Shown piece after piece: positions 21,611 through 28,509 of a stretch of DNA of 41,545 nucleotides. The translations under genes and the position numbers were made by a program. How positions within the stretch are numbered: position 1 is the stretch's first letter; each line of letters opens with the position of its first letter. Below the pieces are notes generated by a model. It searched no databases. It saw nothing but the letters and a program-made list of their open reading frames with translations, and was not told the origin of the DNA. Origin of the DNA: a virus; the IMG/VR virus record IMGVR_UViG_3300028763_000016, positions 1 to 41,545 of that record; one strand, given 5' to 3'.

Positions 21611-21810
21611 ATTTACCGTCTAATACTGAATTAACAATATCTCATGTATTTCGTACTAATCATCCTCTAAAAAAAGGAGAATGGACTACTGTAATTAAAA
21701 TAAGAGAAGATACAAACGAAGATGATTATTATTCATATCAATTTTTGTCATTAAAAGAATATAGAAAAGAAAAATTAAAAACGATAGAAAGACATGAATG
21801 CTTGGACTAA
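21556..21810 (+). CDS. GDKV-type small protein with C-terminal tail
   Basis: 84 residues: MLKYNDKVYFIKSLWYN, ELTISHVFRTNH, TVIKIREDTNEDDYYSYQF, LKEYRKEKLKTIERHECLD. Very similar to the preceding gene in the first 17 residues, a direct duplication. Confidence 0.79.
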   Translation: MLKYNDKVYFIKSLWYNIDLPSNTELTISHVFRTNHPLKKGEWTTVIKIREDTNEDDYYSYQFLSLKEYRKEKLKTIERHECLD

Positions 21811-22045
21811 AAAACATAATGTGTTATTCAATTTTATTGATAAAAAAATAAAATTAGATAGTGAAAAATTTAATCTAATATCATATAAGATTGCAAATAA
21901 TTCAACAGATTGTATAGCAATAAGAGTTATTTATTGTAATACTTCAATATCAAGAGAAGTTATTTTTTCAAAGATAATAATATATCTTAATGAATATGAT
22001 ATTTTTGTTAGAAAAACAAAGATTGAAAATTTATCAAAGATATGA
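21794..22045 (+). CDS. LISYKI-family protein with tail
   Basis: 83 residues: MNAWTKKHNVLFNFIDKKIK, FNLISYKIANN, CIAIRVIYCNTSI, then DIFVRKTKIENLSKI. Shares the FxFI..xI and LISYKI blocks with the next gene. Probably a small beta-sandwich; function unknown. Confidence 0.76.
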   Translation: MNAWTKKHNVLFNFIDKKIKLDSEKFNLISYKIANNSTDCIAIRVIYCNTSISREVIFSKIIIYLNEYDIFVRKTKIENLSKI

Positions 22046-22350
22046 GTTTGTTAACTTGGTTGAGAAATGGTACTAAATATTTTAATTTTATAAATCATAG
22101 TATAAAAAAAGATAATATCTTATATGAACTTATTTCATATAAGATATTATGGACAAATGATCCTGAAATAAGATTTACTATAAATTATTATCCTAATGAT
22201 GATATTGGAATTATCACATATAGAAATATCAAATTCTCAGATAGAACATTTTTATTAAAAGATTATGAAAAATTTATTAGAAAATATAAATTAGACAAAT
22301 TAAATGGAAATAAAAAGAAAGGAGATGATGATTTATATACTAAATCATGA
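22042..22350 (+). CDS. LISYKI-family protein with tail
   Basis: 102 residues: LTWLRNGTKYFNFINHSIKK, YELISYKILWTND, IRFTINYYPND, KFIRKYKLDKLNGNKKKGDD plus DLYTKS. The 12-residue extension after the tail reads through the beginning of the next gene. Confidence 0.76.
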   Translation: MSLLTWLRNGTKYFNFINHSIKKDNILYELISYKILWTNDPEIRFTINYYPNDDIGIITYRNIKFSDRTFLLKDYEKFIRKYKLDKLNGNKKKGDDDLYTKS

Positions 22351-22546
22351 TGAAATATTTACTCATAATACAGATTATCAAATTGATGATATAAAAATTT
22401 TCAATAAATCGAATCATGAAAGATTTTTAATTATGATTACATATTTAGTTTCTGATAATAATTATACCATGATGAGCTACAATATTAATTCTCATCATTA
22501 TCTAAAATTTTTAAGAAAAATGAAATTATCTAAATTAATCATATGA
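22304..22546 (+). CDS. LISYKI-like protein with tail
   Basis: 80 residues from ATG 22304. Siblings suggest the true start may be one of the ATGs at 22325 or 22328 (MIYILNHDEIFTHN), preceded by AAAGGAG, one of the few Shine-Dalgarno-like strings here but placed too close to be certain. Core DIKIFNKSNHERFLIMITYL, end LKFLRKMKLSKLII. Confidence 0.7.
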   Translation: MEIKRKEMMIYILNHDEIFTHNTDYQIDDIKIFNKSNHERFLIMITYLVSDNNYTMMSYNINSHHYLKFLRKMKLSKLII

Positions 22547-22977
22547 TTAAAATAAAAGCGACATTTGATATAAAGACATACTCGTCATATAATACTAATA
22601 TGTTCAGAGAAGAAAATATAAAATTCAATTATAATTCAATGTCAAATTTATTTAATATAATATTGAATAAATTAGTTGAATATAAAAATAGAGATGTTTA
22701 TTTCTGCTCCATTAATGGACTAATAGGAATAATGAAAGTTGAATTGAAATCTATAAATGAATCTGATTTAGATGATTTTTTTACAATTTTTCAATATGTT
22801 TTTGATGTTTTAGATAATAAGAGAATTGTATTTGGAGGATGGTATCATTATATAAATCAGGATATTAATGACATTGAAAATATTACTATGCATCAACTTC
22901 ATCAACTTATCAGTAGTGATGAATATAAGAAAAGATTCACCAGAAAAATAAAGTTACAAAAATTGTCAAGTTTATGA
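22543..22977 (+). CDS. NKLIEY-family protein with tail
   Basis: 144 residues. Family blocks: NLFNIILNKLVEYKNR (about 43-58), a DLDDFFTIFQYVFDV helix, and a C-terminal module MHQLHQLISSDEYKKRFTRK with IKLQKLSSL. Predicted mostly helical after a short beta start. Paralogs at 22974 and 34688. ATGA overlap with both neighbours. Confidence 0.77.
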   Translation: MIKIKATFDIKTYSSYNTNMFREENIKFNYNSMSNLFNIILNKLVEYKNRDVYFCSINGLIGIMKVELKSINESDLDDFFTIFQYVFDVLDNKRIVFGGWYHYINQDINDIENITMHQLHQLISSDEYKKRFTRKIKLQKLSSL

Positions 22978-23420
22978 TACCAACATCAATAGTAGGAGAC
23001 AATGAATTAAATAGATTAAAAATAGAAGGTAATAGATTTCTCAAAGAATATCCTCATTATTATGATAGTTATCACCTAAATTTATCATTTAAAACTATAT
23101 TAAATAAATTAATAGAATATAATTCAAATAATGATGAATTTAAAAGTAGAAGTGGATTAGAATATAAATTAATTCAAGAACTTAAATTTGATGGCTGTGT
23201 ATTTAATGGAGATGTTCATAATTTTTTAGATTTATATAATTACAAAAATTACATATTTAATTTTCGTAGATTATCAAATTATGGCTCTCAAAGAATAAAT
23301 GATGACATCATTAAACTAAAAGATTTTGAATTAGAAGATTTTCTATATCTAATCAATAATGATGTAGATTATAACATTATCATAAGAAGAAAAAAACTTA
23401 AAACATTATCAAAGTTATGA
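22974..23420 (+). CDS. NKLIEY-family protein with tail
   Basis: 148 residues: SFKTILNKLIEYNSNNDEFK, VHNFLDLYNYKNYIFNFRR, ELEDFLYLINNDVDYNIIIR, tail RRKKLKTLSKL. The second Arg replaces Lys in the tail core. Body clearly homologous to the preceding gene over the middle and end. Confidence 0.77.
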   Translation: MIPTSIVGDNELNRLKIEGNRFLKEYPHYYDSYHLNLSFKTILNKLIEYNSNNDEFKSRSGLEYKLIQELKFDGCVFNGDVHNFLDLYNYKNYIFNFRRLSNYGSQRINDDIIKLKDFELEDFLYLINNDVDYNIIIRRKKLKTLSKL

Positions 23421-23788
23421 TAGAATATTATAATGTAGATTATACAATGTCAAGTCCTAATGAAGACATACATGATAAACGAATATACAGTATCATTAAA
23501 AATCATGTGGAAAATTATATAATAATACACAAAAAAGCACCTCATATTTATGTCGGAAAAGATTGCATTAATTTTCTATTATTTAATGAGCATTTTATAA
23601 TGAAATCTATAAAATCAGGGGTACCTTATATTGGTATGTTATGTGGCTGTTATGTTTATATATCATTTGATGAATTAGAAAATAATGATTTATATTTATC
23701 TCCACATGAAATAAATTTCAAACAATTTAAAAGGAAATTGAAAATTGAACAACTAAATAATTCATTCAATGAAAATAATAAAGTTTGA
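23417..23788 (+). CDS. Unknown protein with tail
   Basis: 123 residues. IYSIIKNHVENYIIIHKK, IYVGKDCINFLLFNEHFIMK, YIGMLCGCYVYISFDELE, then QFKRKLKIEQLNNSFNENNK. The fold order (helix, strand, helix, two strands) recalls small ligand-binding domains, without a family match. Hydrophobic but not transmembrane. Confidence 0.74.
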   Translation: MIEYYNVDYTMSSPNEDIHDKRIYSIIKNHVENYIIIHKKAPHIYVGKDCINFLLFNEHFIMKSIKSGVPYIGMLCGCYVYISFDELENNDLYLSPHEINFKQFKRKLKIEQLNNSFNENNKV

Positions 23789-24110
23789 AGTTGAAATATT
23801 TGATGATGTAAATAAAAACACTAAAAATTTTTATAAATTACTATTCAAAAAATTACGAAAAGAATTCAAAAATAGTGAAGTTGTTGTTGTATTTAGTATT
23901 GATATGATGTCAAAGTTAAATAGTATATATTGCAAAAGGAAACCACTTATAATGTATCAGACAAATGATAACATAAAACCAAATGATATATTTATTTATA
24001 CATATTGTGAATTTGTTTATAATGATATTAATTCAACAGAATCTATAATATTAAAATATTACAGAAAAGAAAAACTTAAAAAAATATGCTCAATTCAGGA
24101 CATAAAATAG
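23769..24110 (+). CDS. Unknown protein with tail
   Basis: 113 residues. MKIIKFEVEIFDDVNKNTKN, EVVVVFSIDMMSKLNSIYC, IFIYTYCEFVYNDI, YYRKEKLKKICSIQDIK. The SIDMMSKLNSIYCKRKPLIM region parallels GKDCINFLLFNEHF of the previous gene, so the two may be distant paralogs. Stop TAG within the next gene. Confidence 0.74.
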   Translation: MKIIKFEVEIFDDVNKNTKNFYKLLFKKLRKEFKNSEVVVVFSIDMMSKLNSIYCKRKPLIMYQTNDNIKPNDIFIYTYCEFVYNDINSTESIILKYYRKEKLKKICSIQDIK

Positions 24111-24334
24111 TATGCATCAATAATAGTAATTTATCAGATAGATCAAAATTATTATTAAACCATATTTACACAACAAAAAAAACATCATCATTTTTAGGTA
24201 AGTCTAAAAAAACAGAATCAAAAATTGGTTATAGAGTTGAATTAGAAGGAAATGATAATTATTATTTCGAGTATAGATTCATAACATTAAGAGAATATAG
24301 GAAGCAAAAACTAAATAAATTATGTTCAAAATAG
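24086..24334 (+). CDS. GDKV-type small protein with C-terminal tail
   Basis: 82 residues: MLNSGHKIVCINNSNLSD (His replaces Asp), LLLNHIYTTKKTSS, IGYRVELEGNDNYYFEYRF, LREYRKQKLNKLCSK. TAG stop; the same bases give the next start. Confidence 0.8.
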   Translation: MLNSGHKIVCINNSNLSDRSKLLLNHIYTTKKTSSFLGKSKKTESKIGYRVELEGNDNYYFEYRFITLREYRKQKLNKLCSK

Positions 24335-24582
24335 GAGATAAAGTTGTATGTATAAATGATAAAGGTGTAAATAAAACAGACAATCCTTTTTCTTTTAATA
24401 AAAAATTAGAAGTTATTAAATACAACAACTATACAATAAAATCAATAGACACAACTTATTATACTTGTAGAGTGGGACTATATGAACTAATTGAATTCTA
24501 TTATGCAGATAGATTTATACTATTAAAAGATTATAGAAAACAAAAACTTATTAAATTATGTTCAAGTCAGGAGATAAAGTAG
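24322..24582 (+). CDS. GDKV-type small protein with C-terminal tail
   Basis: 86 residues: MFKIGDKVVCINDKGVNKTD, NNYTIKSIDTTYYTCRVGLY, FILLKDYRKQKLIKLCSSQE plus IK. The SSQEIK end and TAG stop arise from reading the next start (ATGTTCAAGTCAGGAGATAA) in another frame. Confidence 0.8.
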   Translation: MFKIGDKVVCINDKGVNKTDNPFSFNKKLEVIKYNNYTIKSIDTTYYTCRVGLYELIEFYYADRFILLKDYRKQKLIKLCSSQEIK

Positions 24583-24797
24583 TTTGTATTAATAGAGATT
24601 ATAGAAAAAAATTCAATTTAACTAATAAATTATATAATGTATCATCATTTATTAAATCAGATAAAACAATTTATCAACATGATTTAATAATACTTGATAA
24701 TGAAAGATATGGACATTATGCAAAATATTTTTTAACATTAAAAGAATATCGAAAAGAAAAACTTATTAAATTATGTTCAAGCCAGGTGATAAAATAG
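24558..24797 (+). CDS. GDKV-type small protein with C-terminal tail
   Basis: 79 residues: MFKSGDKVVCINRDYRKK, LYNVSSFIKSDKT, DLIILDNERYGHYAKYFLT, EYRKEKLIKLCSSQVIK. Junction sequence on both sides is nearly identical (LIKLCSSQ), giving about 40 nt of local homology. Confidence 0.8.
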   Translation: MFKSGDKVVCINRDYRKKFNLTNKLYNVSSFIKSDKTIYQHDLIILDNERYGHYAKYFLTLKEYRKEKLIKLCSSQVIK

Positions 24798-25018
24798 TTT
24801 GTAATGATAAAAAATACAGAGAAGATAATAATATACCTAATAAAATATTAGAAGTTATAGATTATCCTGATGAAAATTTCAAAATGTATTTTGAAAAAGC
24901 AGGACTTATTACAATAAAAGAGTTGAAATATGGATATCCATATCACAAATTTATATCATTAAAATATCATAGAAAAATACAAATTATCATATTAAATCTA
25001 AATATAAATGATAAGTGA
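24773..25018 (+). CDS. GDKV-type small protein with degenerate tail
   Basis: 81 residues: MFKPGDKIVCNDKKYRED, ILEVIDYPDENFKMYF, GLITIKELKYGYPYHKFIS, then YHRKIQIIILNLNINDK. The tail keeps R-K but has lost the second and third basic residues; it is the clearest decayed example in the window. Confidence 0.77.
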   Translation: MFKPGDKIVCNDKKYREDNNIPNKILEVIDYPDENFKMYFEKAGLITIKELKYGYPYHKFISLKYHRKIQIIILNLNINDK

Positions 25019-25307
25019 TTCAAATCTTTTTGACTATATAGAAAATCTAAATCTCAAAAAATCTAAATCTGGATGTGACAAATATCATATCATTAATAAT
25101 GATTATATGATATGCATTGAATCTTCTGTAAATGTTTTTTTAATTGATAGAAAAACTAATATGTATAAAGATAAATATAAATTTATTTCTAACATAAAAG
25201 AATTAAAAAATGTATACAAATTAAAAACAGGTAAAGATATAGAAATTTTAATGAGAAAAGAAAAACTTAAACAATTAGAATTATGTTCAAGCCAGGTGAT
25301 AAAGTAG
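25008..25307 (+). CDS. Unknown protein with tail inside GDKV array
   Basis: 99 residues. MISDSNLFDYIENLNLKKSK, NNDYMICIESSVNVFLIDRK, ISNIKELKNVYKLKTGKDIE, LMRKEKLKQLELCSSQVIK. Body unlike its GDKV neighbours but with the same end, a direct demonstration of body swapping on a constant tail. TAG stop. Confidence 0.77.
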   Translation: MISDSNLFDYIENLNLKKSKSGCDKYHIINNDYMICIESSVNVFLIDRKTNMYKDKYKFISNIKELKNVYKLKTGKDIEILMRKEKLKQLELCSSQVIK

Positions 25308-25546
25308 TATATGTAAATAATATGTTCAAGCCAGGGGATAAAGTAGTATGCATCAATAATGATTTAACTTATAATTCAGAATTGATATTAAACCAAATTT
25401 ATATTATAAATTCAATTTGGGAAGATTATGTTGGAATAAAAAATAAAAATGGATATTCTGAATATCTTGAGAGTAGATTCATAACATTAAAAGAATATAG
25501 AAAACTAAAACTTATTAAGATATGTTCAATCAAGGAGATAAAGTAG
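25283..25546 (+). CDS. GDKV-type protein with duplicated start
   Basis: 87 residues from 25283 or 74 from 25322. The first 39 nt are a near-perfect direct repeat of the next 39 (MFKPGDKVVYVNN then MFKPGDKVVCINN). Remaining body ILNQIYIINSIWEDYVGIKN, ESRFITLKEYRKLKLIKICS, ending IKEIK with TAG stop. The repeat suggests slippage or recombination at the junction. Confidence 0.78.
   Translation: MFKPGDKVVYVNNMFKPGDKVVCINNDLTYNSELILNQIYIINSIWEDYVGIKNKNGYSEYLESRFITLKEYRKLKLIKICSIKEIK
25322..25345 (+). repeat. Second copy of a 39-nt start-region duplication
   Basis: ATGTTCAAGCCAGG.GATAA, then AGTAGTAT follows at 25283 and again at 25322, differing at one base within the first 24. The same string also occurs at 24773 and, slightly altered, at 24558. 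Confidence 0.7.
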
Positions 25547-25752
25547 TATGTATAAATAATAGTCACACAATAAATAAAAAATTATTATTAAATAATATTT
25601 ATACTATTAATTCGATATCTAATTTATCTAATGGTGATTATGTCGGTATAAAAATAGATAATGATTATTTTGAATTCGATTATAGTAGATTTATGCTATT
25701 ATCAAAAATTAGAAAAAATAAATTAGAAAAAATAAAAACATATTCAGAATAA
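25522..25752 (+). CDS. GDKV-type small protein with tail, end of array 2
   Basis: 76 residues: MFNQGDKVVCINNSHTIN, LLLNNIYTINSISNLSNGD, YVGIKIDNDYFEFDYSRF, SKIRKNKLEKIKTYSE. Last gene of the second array; nothing overlaps its end, but the tail is intact. Confidence 0.8.
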   Translation: MFNQGDKVVCINNSHTINKKLLLNNIYTINSISNLSNGDYVGIKIDNDYFEFDYSRFMLLSKIRKNKLEKIKTYSE

Positions 25753-25763
25753 GTTATAAGTTA

Positions 25764-25781
25764 AAAAATATTAATATTTTT
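25764..25781. terminator. Weak AT-only hairpin after array 2
   Basis: AAAAATATT/AATATTTTT, an 18-nt perfect palindrome followed by AA, 12 nt after the last array gene. With no G-C pairs it is a poor terminator; its position is the only support. Confidence 0.3.
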
Positions 25782-25812
25782 AATTATTTAATGTAATCTA
25801 ATTTATATTATT

Positions 25813-25820
25813 TATCTTTG
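25813..25820 (+). promoter_or_regulatory. -7 element TATCTTTG
   Basis: Exact TAnnTTTG, 23 nt before the ATG at 25844. No TTTG at the usual upstream distance. Confidence 0.5.
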
Positions 25821-25843
25821 TATAATTAAATATAGTATTAAAA

Positions 25844-26032
25844 ATGGCAAAAATAATAGGAATAGACGAGTCAAAAGCAAAAAGAATAACATGTTATGAT
25901 TGTGGAGCAATAGTTGAATATTTTCCAAATGAAGTTATTAGTAGAGTAGAAGAAGAAGTATATGGAGGAGGTTCTGATGTGTATCATTATTTAACTTGTC
26001 CAAATTGTAAAAAATTAATGAAGTGGTGTTAA
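25844..26032 (+). CDS. Small zinc-ribbon protein
   Basis: 62 residues. Two CxxC knuckles: C17/C20 (TCYDCGA) and C52/C55 (TCPNCKK), separated by a GGGSD loop. Opens MAKIIGIDESKAKRIT. The layout matches small phage zinc ribbons that usually accompany early genes; target unknown. First gene after a promoter; no tail. Confidence 0.72.
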   Translation: MAKIIGIDESKAKRITCYDCGAIVEYFPNEVISRVEEEVYGGGSDVYHYLTCPNCKKLMKWC

Positions 26033-26044
26033 TAAAAAAAAAAA

Positions 26045-26263
26045 ATGGAATTCACAAGAAATTATGACAAAGAGTTGGATGAATTAGATAATGAATGTTT
26101 AATGACAATTTCACAATTTGATGAAGAGTTAAGAACAGGAATGATAGACCAATATGATGGACATGGTTACTATGTAAAAAATGGTAAGAAATCAACAGAA
26201 TGTGAAGCAATATCATCATTATTTAATTTTGATGCTACTCATGTAGTTTGGTATGGACAATAA
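26045..26263 (+). CDS. Conserved phage protein, unknown
   Basis: 72 residues: MEFTRNYDKELDELDNECLM, SQFDEELRTGMIDQYDGHGY, FDATHVVWYGQ. The DYDGHGYY...THVVWY pattern is familiar from small phage proteins of unknown function, from memory. Acidic. Twelve nt after the zinc ribbon, so the same transcript. Confidence 0.66.
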   Translation: MEFTRNYDKELDELDNECLMTISQFDEELRTGMIDQYDGHGYYVKNGKKSTECEAISSLFNFDATHVVWYGQ

Positions 26264-26282
26264 ATCTAAATAGAACAATTAA

Positions 26283-26612
26283 ATGAAACAGACGATAACA
26301 ATAGAAGACTTGAATCTTATAGTTGGTAAATTTATAATTGAAATTAATACAGAAGAACCTAATCTCAAATTAACTGCTGATAAAGTTGATTTGGAATTCT
26401 ATTTTGCAAAAAGAATAAATTTTATAGCTTATGGAGGAGATGGAATAATAAGAATTGACTTATATGGCAATTCATCAACTACGACATGTGAAAAATTTGT
26501 AGAATGGTTTAATGATTATGTTGGTAATTCAAAAGGAGAAAGGTTTCACAGACTGTTATATAATAAGGAATTAGATTTAATATTCAATTTCATTAAAACT
26601 AGAAATTATTAA
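26283..26612 (+). CDS. Unknown protein
   Basis: 109 residues. Begins MKQTITIEDLNLIVGKFIIE, beta-rich middle (INFIAYGGDGIIRIDLYGNS) and helical end (CEKFVEWFNDYVGNSK, ELDLIFNFIKTRNY). No motif known to me. Same operon. Confidence 0.66.
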   Translation: MKQTITIEDLNLIVGKFIIEINTEEPNLKLTADKVDLEFYFAKRINFIAYGGDGIIRIDLYGNSSTTTCEKFVEWFNDYVGNSKGERFHRLLYNKELDLIFNFIKTRNY

Positions 26613-26613
26613 T

Positions 26614-26895
26614 ATGATAACTGAAGAACAATACATTGAAGCTAAGGAAACAGTCAGAAAATTTGAAGAACAATCATTTGATGTTGCTGTTGAGAATAGA
26701 GTCAGAAGAATTGAAGAATTTTGGTTCAAAGAAATTCCAAATATTACATTAAATGTAAGAATACTGGTTAAAGATGATGGAGAAGCTTATTATAGTGGAT
26801 TTGGAGGATTTCCAAATAATAAAGATTGGTATATCATAACTGAAGGAGAATATAAAAACAGACTTATATTAAGAGGAGTTTGTAATAAAGTTTAA
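26614..26895 (+). CDS. Unknown protein
   Basis: 93 residues. A long charged helix (QYIEAKETVRKFEEQSFDVA) then a beta domain (ITLNVRILVKDDGEAYYSGF, GFPNNKDWYIITEGE). Ends LILRGVCNKV. Starts 1 nt after the previous stop. Not recognised. Confidence 0.65.
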   Translation: MITEEQYIEAKETVRKFEEQSFDVAVENRVRRIEEFWFKEIPNITLNVRILVKDDGEAYYSGFGGFPNNKDWYIITEGEYKNRLILRGVCNKV

Positions 26896-26897
26896 AA

Positions 26898-27122
26898 ATG
26901 AAAATAGGAGATAAAGTTATATTTAGTGATGTTTTTTATGAACATCATAAAGATATGACTGAAAATAAAAATAGTATTTTCACAATAAGTTTTGTAAATT
27001 ATTACAGTGGAGTTGTCAATTTACACGAATTTTCAAATTTTAATTTTGGGTATATTCATTTAGTATTATTATCAGAGAACAGAAAAGAAAAATTGAAAAA
27101 ATTAAATAATATAAAGATATGA
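26898..27122 (+). CDS. GDKV-type small protein with tail, isolated copy
   Basis: 74 residues: MKIGDKVIFSDVFYEHHKD, SIFTISFVNYYSGVVNLHEF, VLLSENRKEKLKKLNNIKI. A single family member among unrelated genes, 1.1 kb from the array. Four-nt overlap with the NMN adenylyltransferase gene. Confidence 0.78.
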   Translation: MKIGDKVIFSDVFYEHHKDMTENKNSIFTISFVNYYSGVVNLHEFSNFNFGYIHLVLLSENRKEKLKKLNNIKI

Positions 27123-27670
27123 ATAAATTCGGAGTTATTTTAGCAAGGATTCAACCAGTACACAATGGTCACATGGCATTAATCAAAAAAGCGTGTGAGG
27201 AAAATGAATCAGTAGTAATACTAGTTGGAAGTGCAAATAAAGTTGATTCAAGAAATCCAATTCCAGTTAGCATTAGAATTGAGATGTTAAAAGATGCATT
27301 AAAAGAAGCTGATTTAATTAATAAATGTAAAATTGTACCATTAGATGATTTAACTACAGAAAGTGATAATTCTATTGAATGGGGGTTTTATCTTTATACT
27401 AAAATAGTAGATCAAATTAAAGATAGCTGCTTCACAATGTATTATTCTGATGGATTTGAAATTATTACTAAATGGTTTCCAGGATTCATGTTCAAAAATA
27501 ATGTATCACTTGTTCTATTAGCAAGAGGCACGGTTGAAGATGGCGTGTCAGCCACTGATGTTAGAAAGGCTATATTAAGCAATGATGCAGATTTGAAAAA
27601 AATAGTACCAAAATCAGTTTATATCAATAGAAATACTATTAAATCATTCATTGAAATGAATAAAGAATGA
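27119..27670 (+). CDS. Nicotinamide-nucleotide adenylyltransferase-like protein
   Basis: 183 residues, full size for the bacterial/archaeal NadM-like type. The nucleotidyltransferase HxGH motif is HNGH at 15-18 (ARIQPVHNGHMALI); GSANK at 37-41 and SATDVR at 144-149 correspond to the family's G-S-A and I-S-x-T-x-x-R motifs. The reaction is NMN + ATP giving NAD+ and pyrophosphate, in the cytoplasm. Phages carry such enzymes for NAD salvage or to rebuild NAD+ removed by host defence. Overlaps both neighbours by 4 nt; no tail. Confidence 0.85.
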   Translation: MNKFGVILARIQPVHNGHMALIKKACEENESVVILVGSANKVDSRNPIPVSIRIEMLKDALKEADLINKCKIVPLDDLTTESDNSIEWGFYLYTKIVDQIKDSCFTMYYSDGFEIITKWFPGFMFKNNVSLVLLARGTVEDGVSATDVRKAILSNDADLKKIVPKSVYINRNTIKSFIEMNKE

Positions 27671-27954
27671 AAAATATTTATATAACAAATTATGAACTTA
27701 ATAATTTCACTGAAGAACAATTAAGTAGATTAGTTTTTATTTATTATGATGGGCAAGGAGACACATCTTGTTTATTATGGAAAGATTTCATTAAAATATC
27801 AGAAGAATGGAAAGTAGAGAGTGGAGTAGAATCTCCAAAAAATTCAGATAAATTTGATCTTTTTTATAATGATTGCGGACTAAATTGGAATATCAGCGAA
27901 TTTTTATATTTTGATTTTGATAATGAATACAAAAGAATTAATTTCAAAGAGTAA
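27667..27954 (+). CDS. Unknown acidic protein
   Basis: 95 residues, rich in Asp, Glu and aromatics: ELNNFTEEQLSRLVFIYYDG, SCLLWKDFIKISEEWKVES, FDLFYNDCGLNWNISEFLYF. Translationally coupled to the adenylyltransferase. Acidic surface proteins of this size are sometimes DNA mimics, but nothing here proves it. Confidence 0.65.
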   Translation: MKNIYITNYELNNFTEEQLSRLVFIYYDGQGDTSCLLWKDFIKISEEWKVESGVESPKNSDKFDLFYNDCGLNWNISEFLYFDFDNEYKRINFKE

Positions 27955-27959
27955 ATATT

Positions 27960-28199
27960 ATGACACAAGATCCATTTGATACCAATGAATTCAGAGAAAT
28001 ACACATGGAAATGTGCATTGACGCATGGAATGATCAATTTCTTGGAATAGACTATTTAAAACCATTTGAAGAAATTATTTATGTTCATTCTAATATAGAA
28101 GAAATTGAAAGATATATGTCTGAATATAAAGAAAAATATGGTACTAATCTGAAATATAGGTTAGATAAAGGATGTTCATATATTTCACAAATAAAATAA
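27960..28199 (+). CDS. Unknown small protein
   Basis: 79 residues: MTQDPFDTNEFREIHMEMC, IDAWNDQFLGIDYLKPFEEI, then a helix IEEIERYMSEYKEKYGTNLK. No known motif. Last gene of this operon; a large inverted repeat begins 15 nt downstream. Confidence 0.65.
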   Translation: MTQDPFDTNEFREIHMEMCIDAWNDQFLGIDYLKPFEEIIYVHSNIEEIERYMSEYKEKYGTNLKYRLDKGCSYISQIK

Positions 28200-28213
28200 A
28201 GTTAAAAAATAAT

Positions 28214-28250
28214 AAGATATACAATATAAATCAATTATATTGTATATCTT
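28214..28250. repeat. 16-bp inverted repeat overlapping a promoter
   Basis: Arms 28214-28229 (AAGATATACAATATAA) and 28235-28250, perfect complement, loop ATCAA. The right arm overlaps the -7 element at 28245-28252. It may be an operator, a terminator for the upstream operon (no good T-run follows), or both. Confidence 0.6.
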
Positions 28251-28252
28251 TG
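28245..28252 (+). promoter_or_regulatory. -7 element TATCTTTG within inverted repeat
   Basis: Exact TAnnTTTG, 29 nt before the ATG at 28282. No TTTG at -33; the inverted repeat occupies that place, which suggests regulated initiation. Confidence 0.5.
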
Positions 28253-28281
28253 TGTATTATAAATTATTCAAATAAAATATT

Positions 28282-28449
28282 ATGAATAAAGAAGAATTAA
28301 AAGAATTTTTGAAAGAGAATTTAAAAATAGAAATAGAAACTGTACCACATGAAACAGGTTATTGCAGACCTGATTCTTATGGTGTAAAAGTAAGTATCAT
28401 TTTATGTGAAGAAGTTATATCATCAAGTGAATCAGACGCATTAAATTAA
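28282..28449 (+). CDS. Small acidic protein
   Basis: 55 residues from ATG 28282 to TAA 28447-28449. MNKEELKEFLKENLKIEIET, then HETGYCRPDSYGVKVSIILC, EEVISSSESDALN. Helix followed by a beta hairpin. Supported by its promoter and terminator; no homology recognised. Confidence 0.6.
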   Translation: MNKEELKEFLKENLKIEIETVPHETGYCRPDSYGVKVSIILCEEVISSSESDALN

Positions 28450-28472
28450 ATATTATGAATACATTTTATTAA

Positions 28473-28496
28473 AAAAACTGATTATAATCAGTTTTT
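28473..28496. terminator. Bidirectional intrinsic terminator
   Basis: Perfect 24-nt palindrome AAAAACTGATTA/TAATCAGTTTTT, 23 nt after the small acidic gene and 31 nt before the homing endonuclease gene. Confidence 0.7.
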
Positions 28497-28509
28497 CATA
28501 TTAATATAT

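Noticed and set aside
11335-25752. CRISPR array
   Set aside because: The repeats are coding junctions at irregular 180-380 nt intervals, not short direct repeats with uniform spacers, and no cas gene is present.
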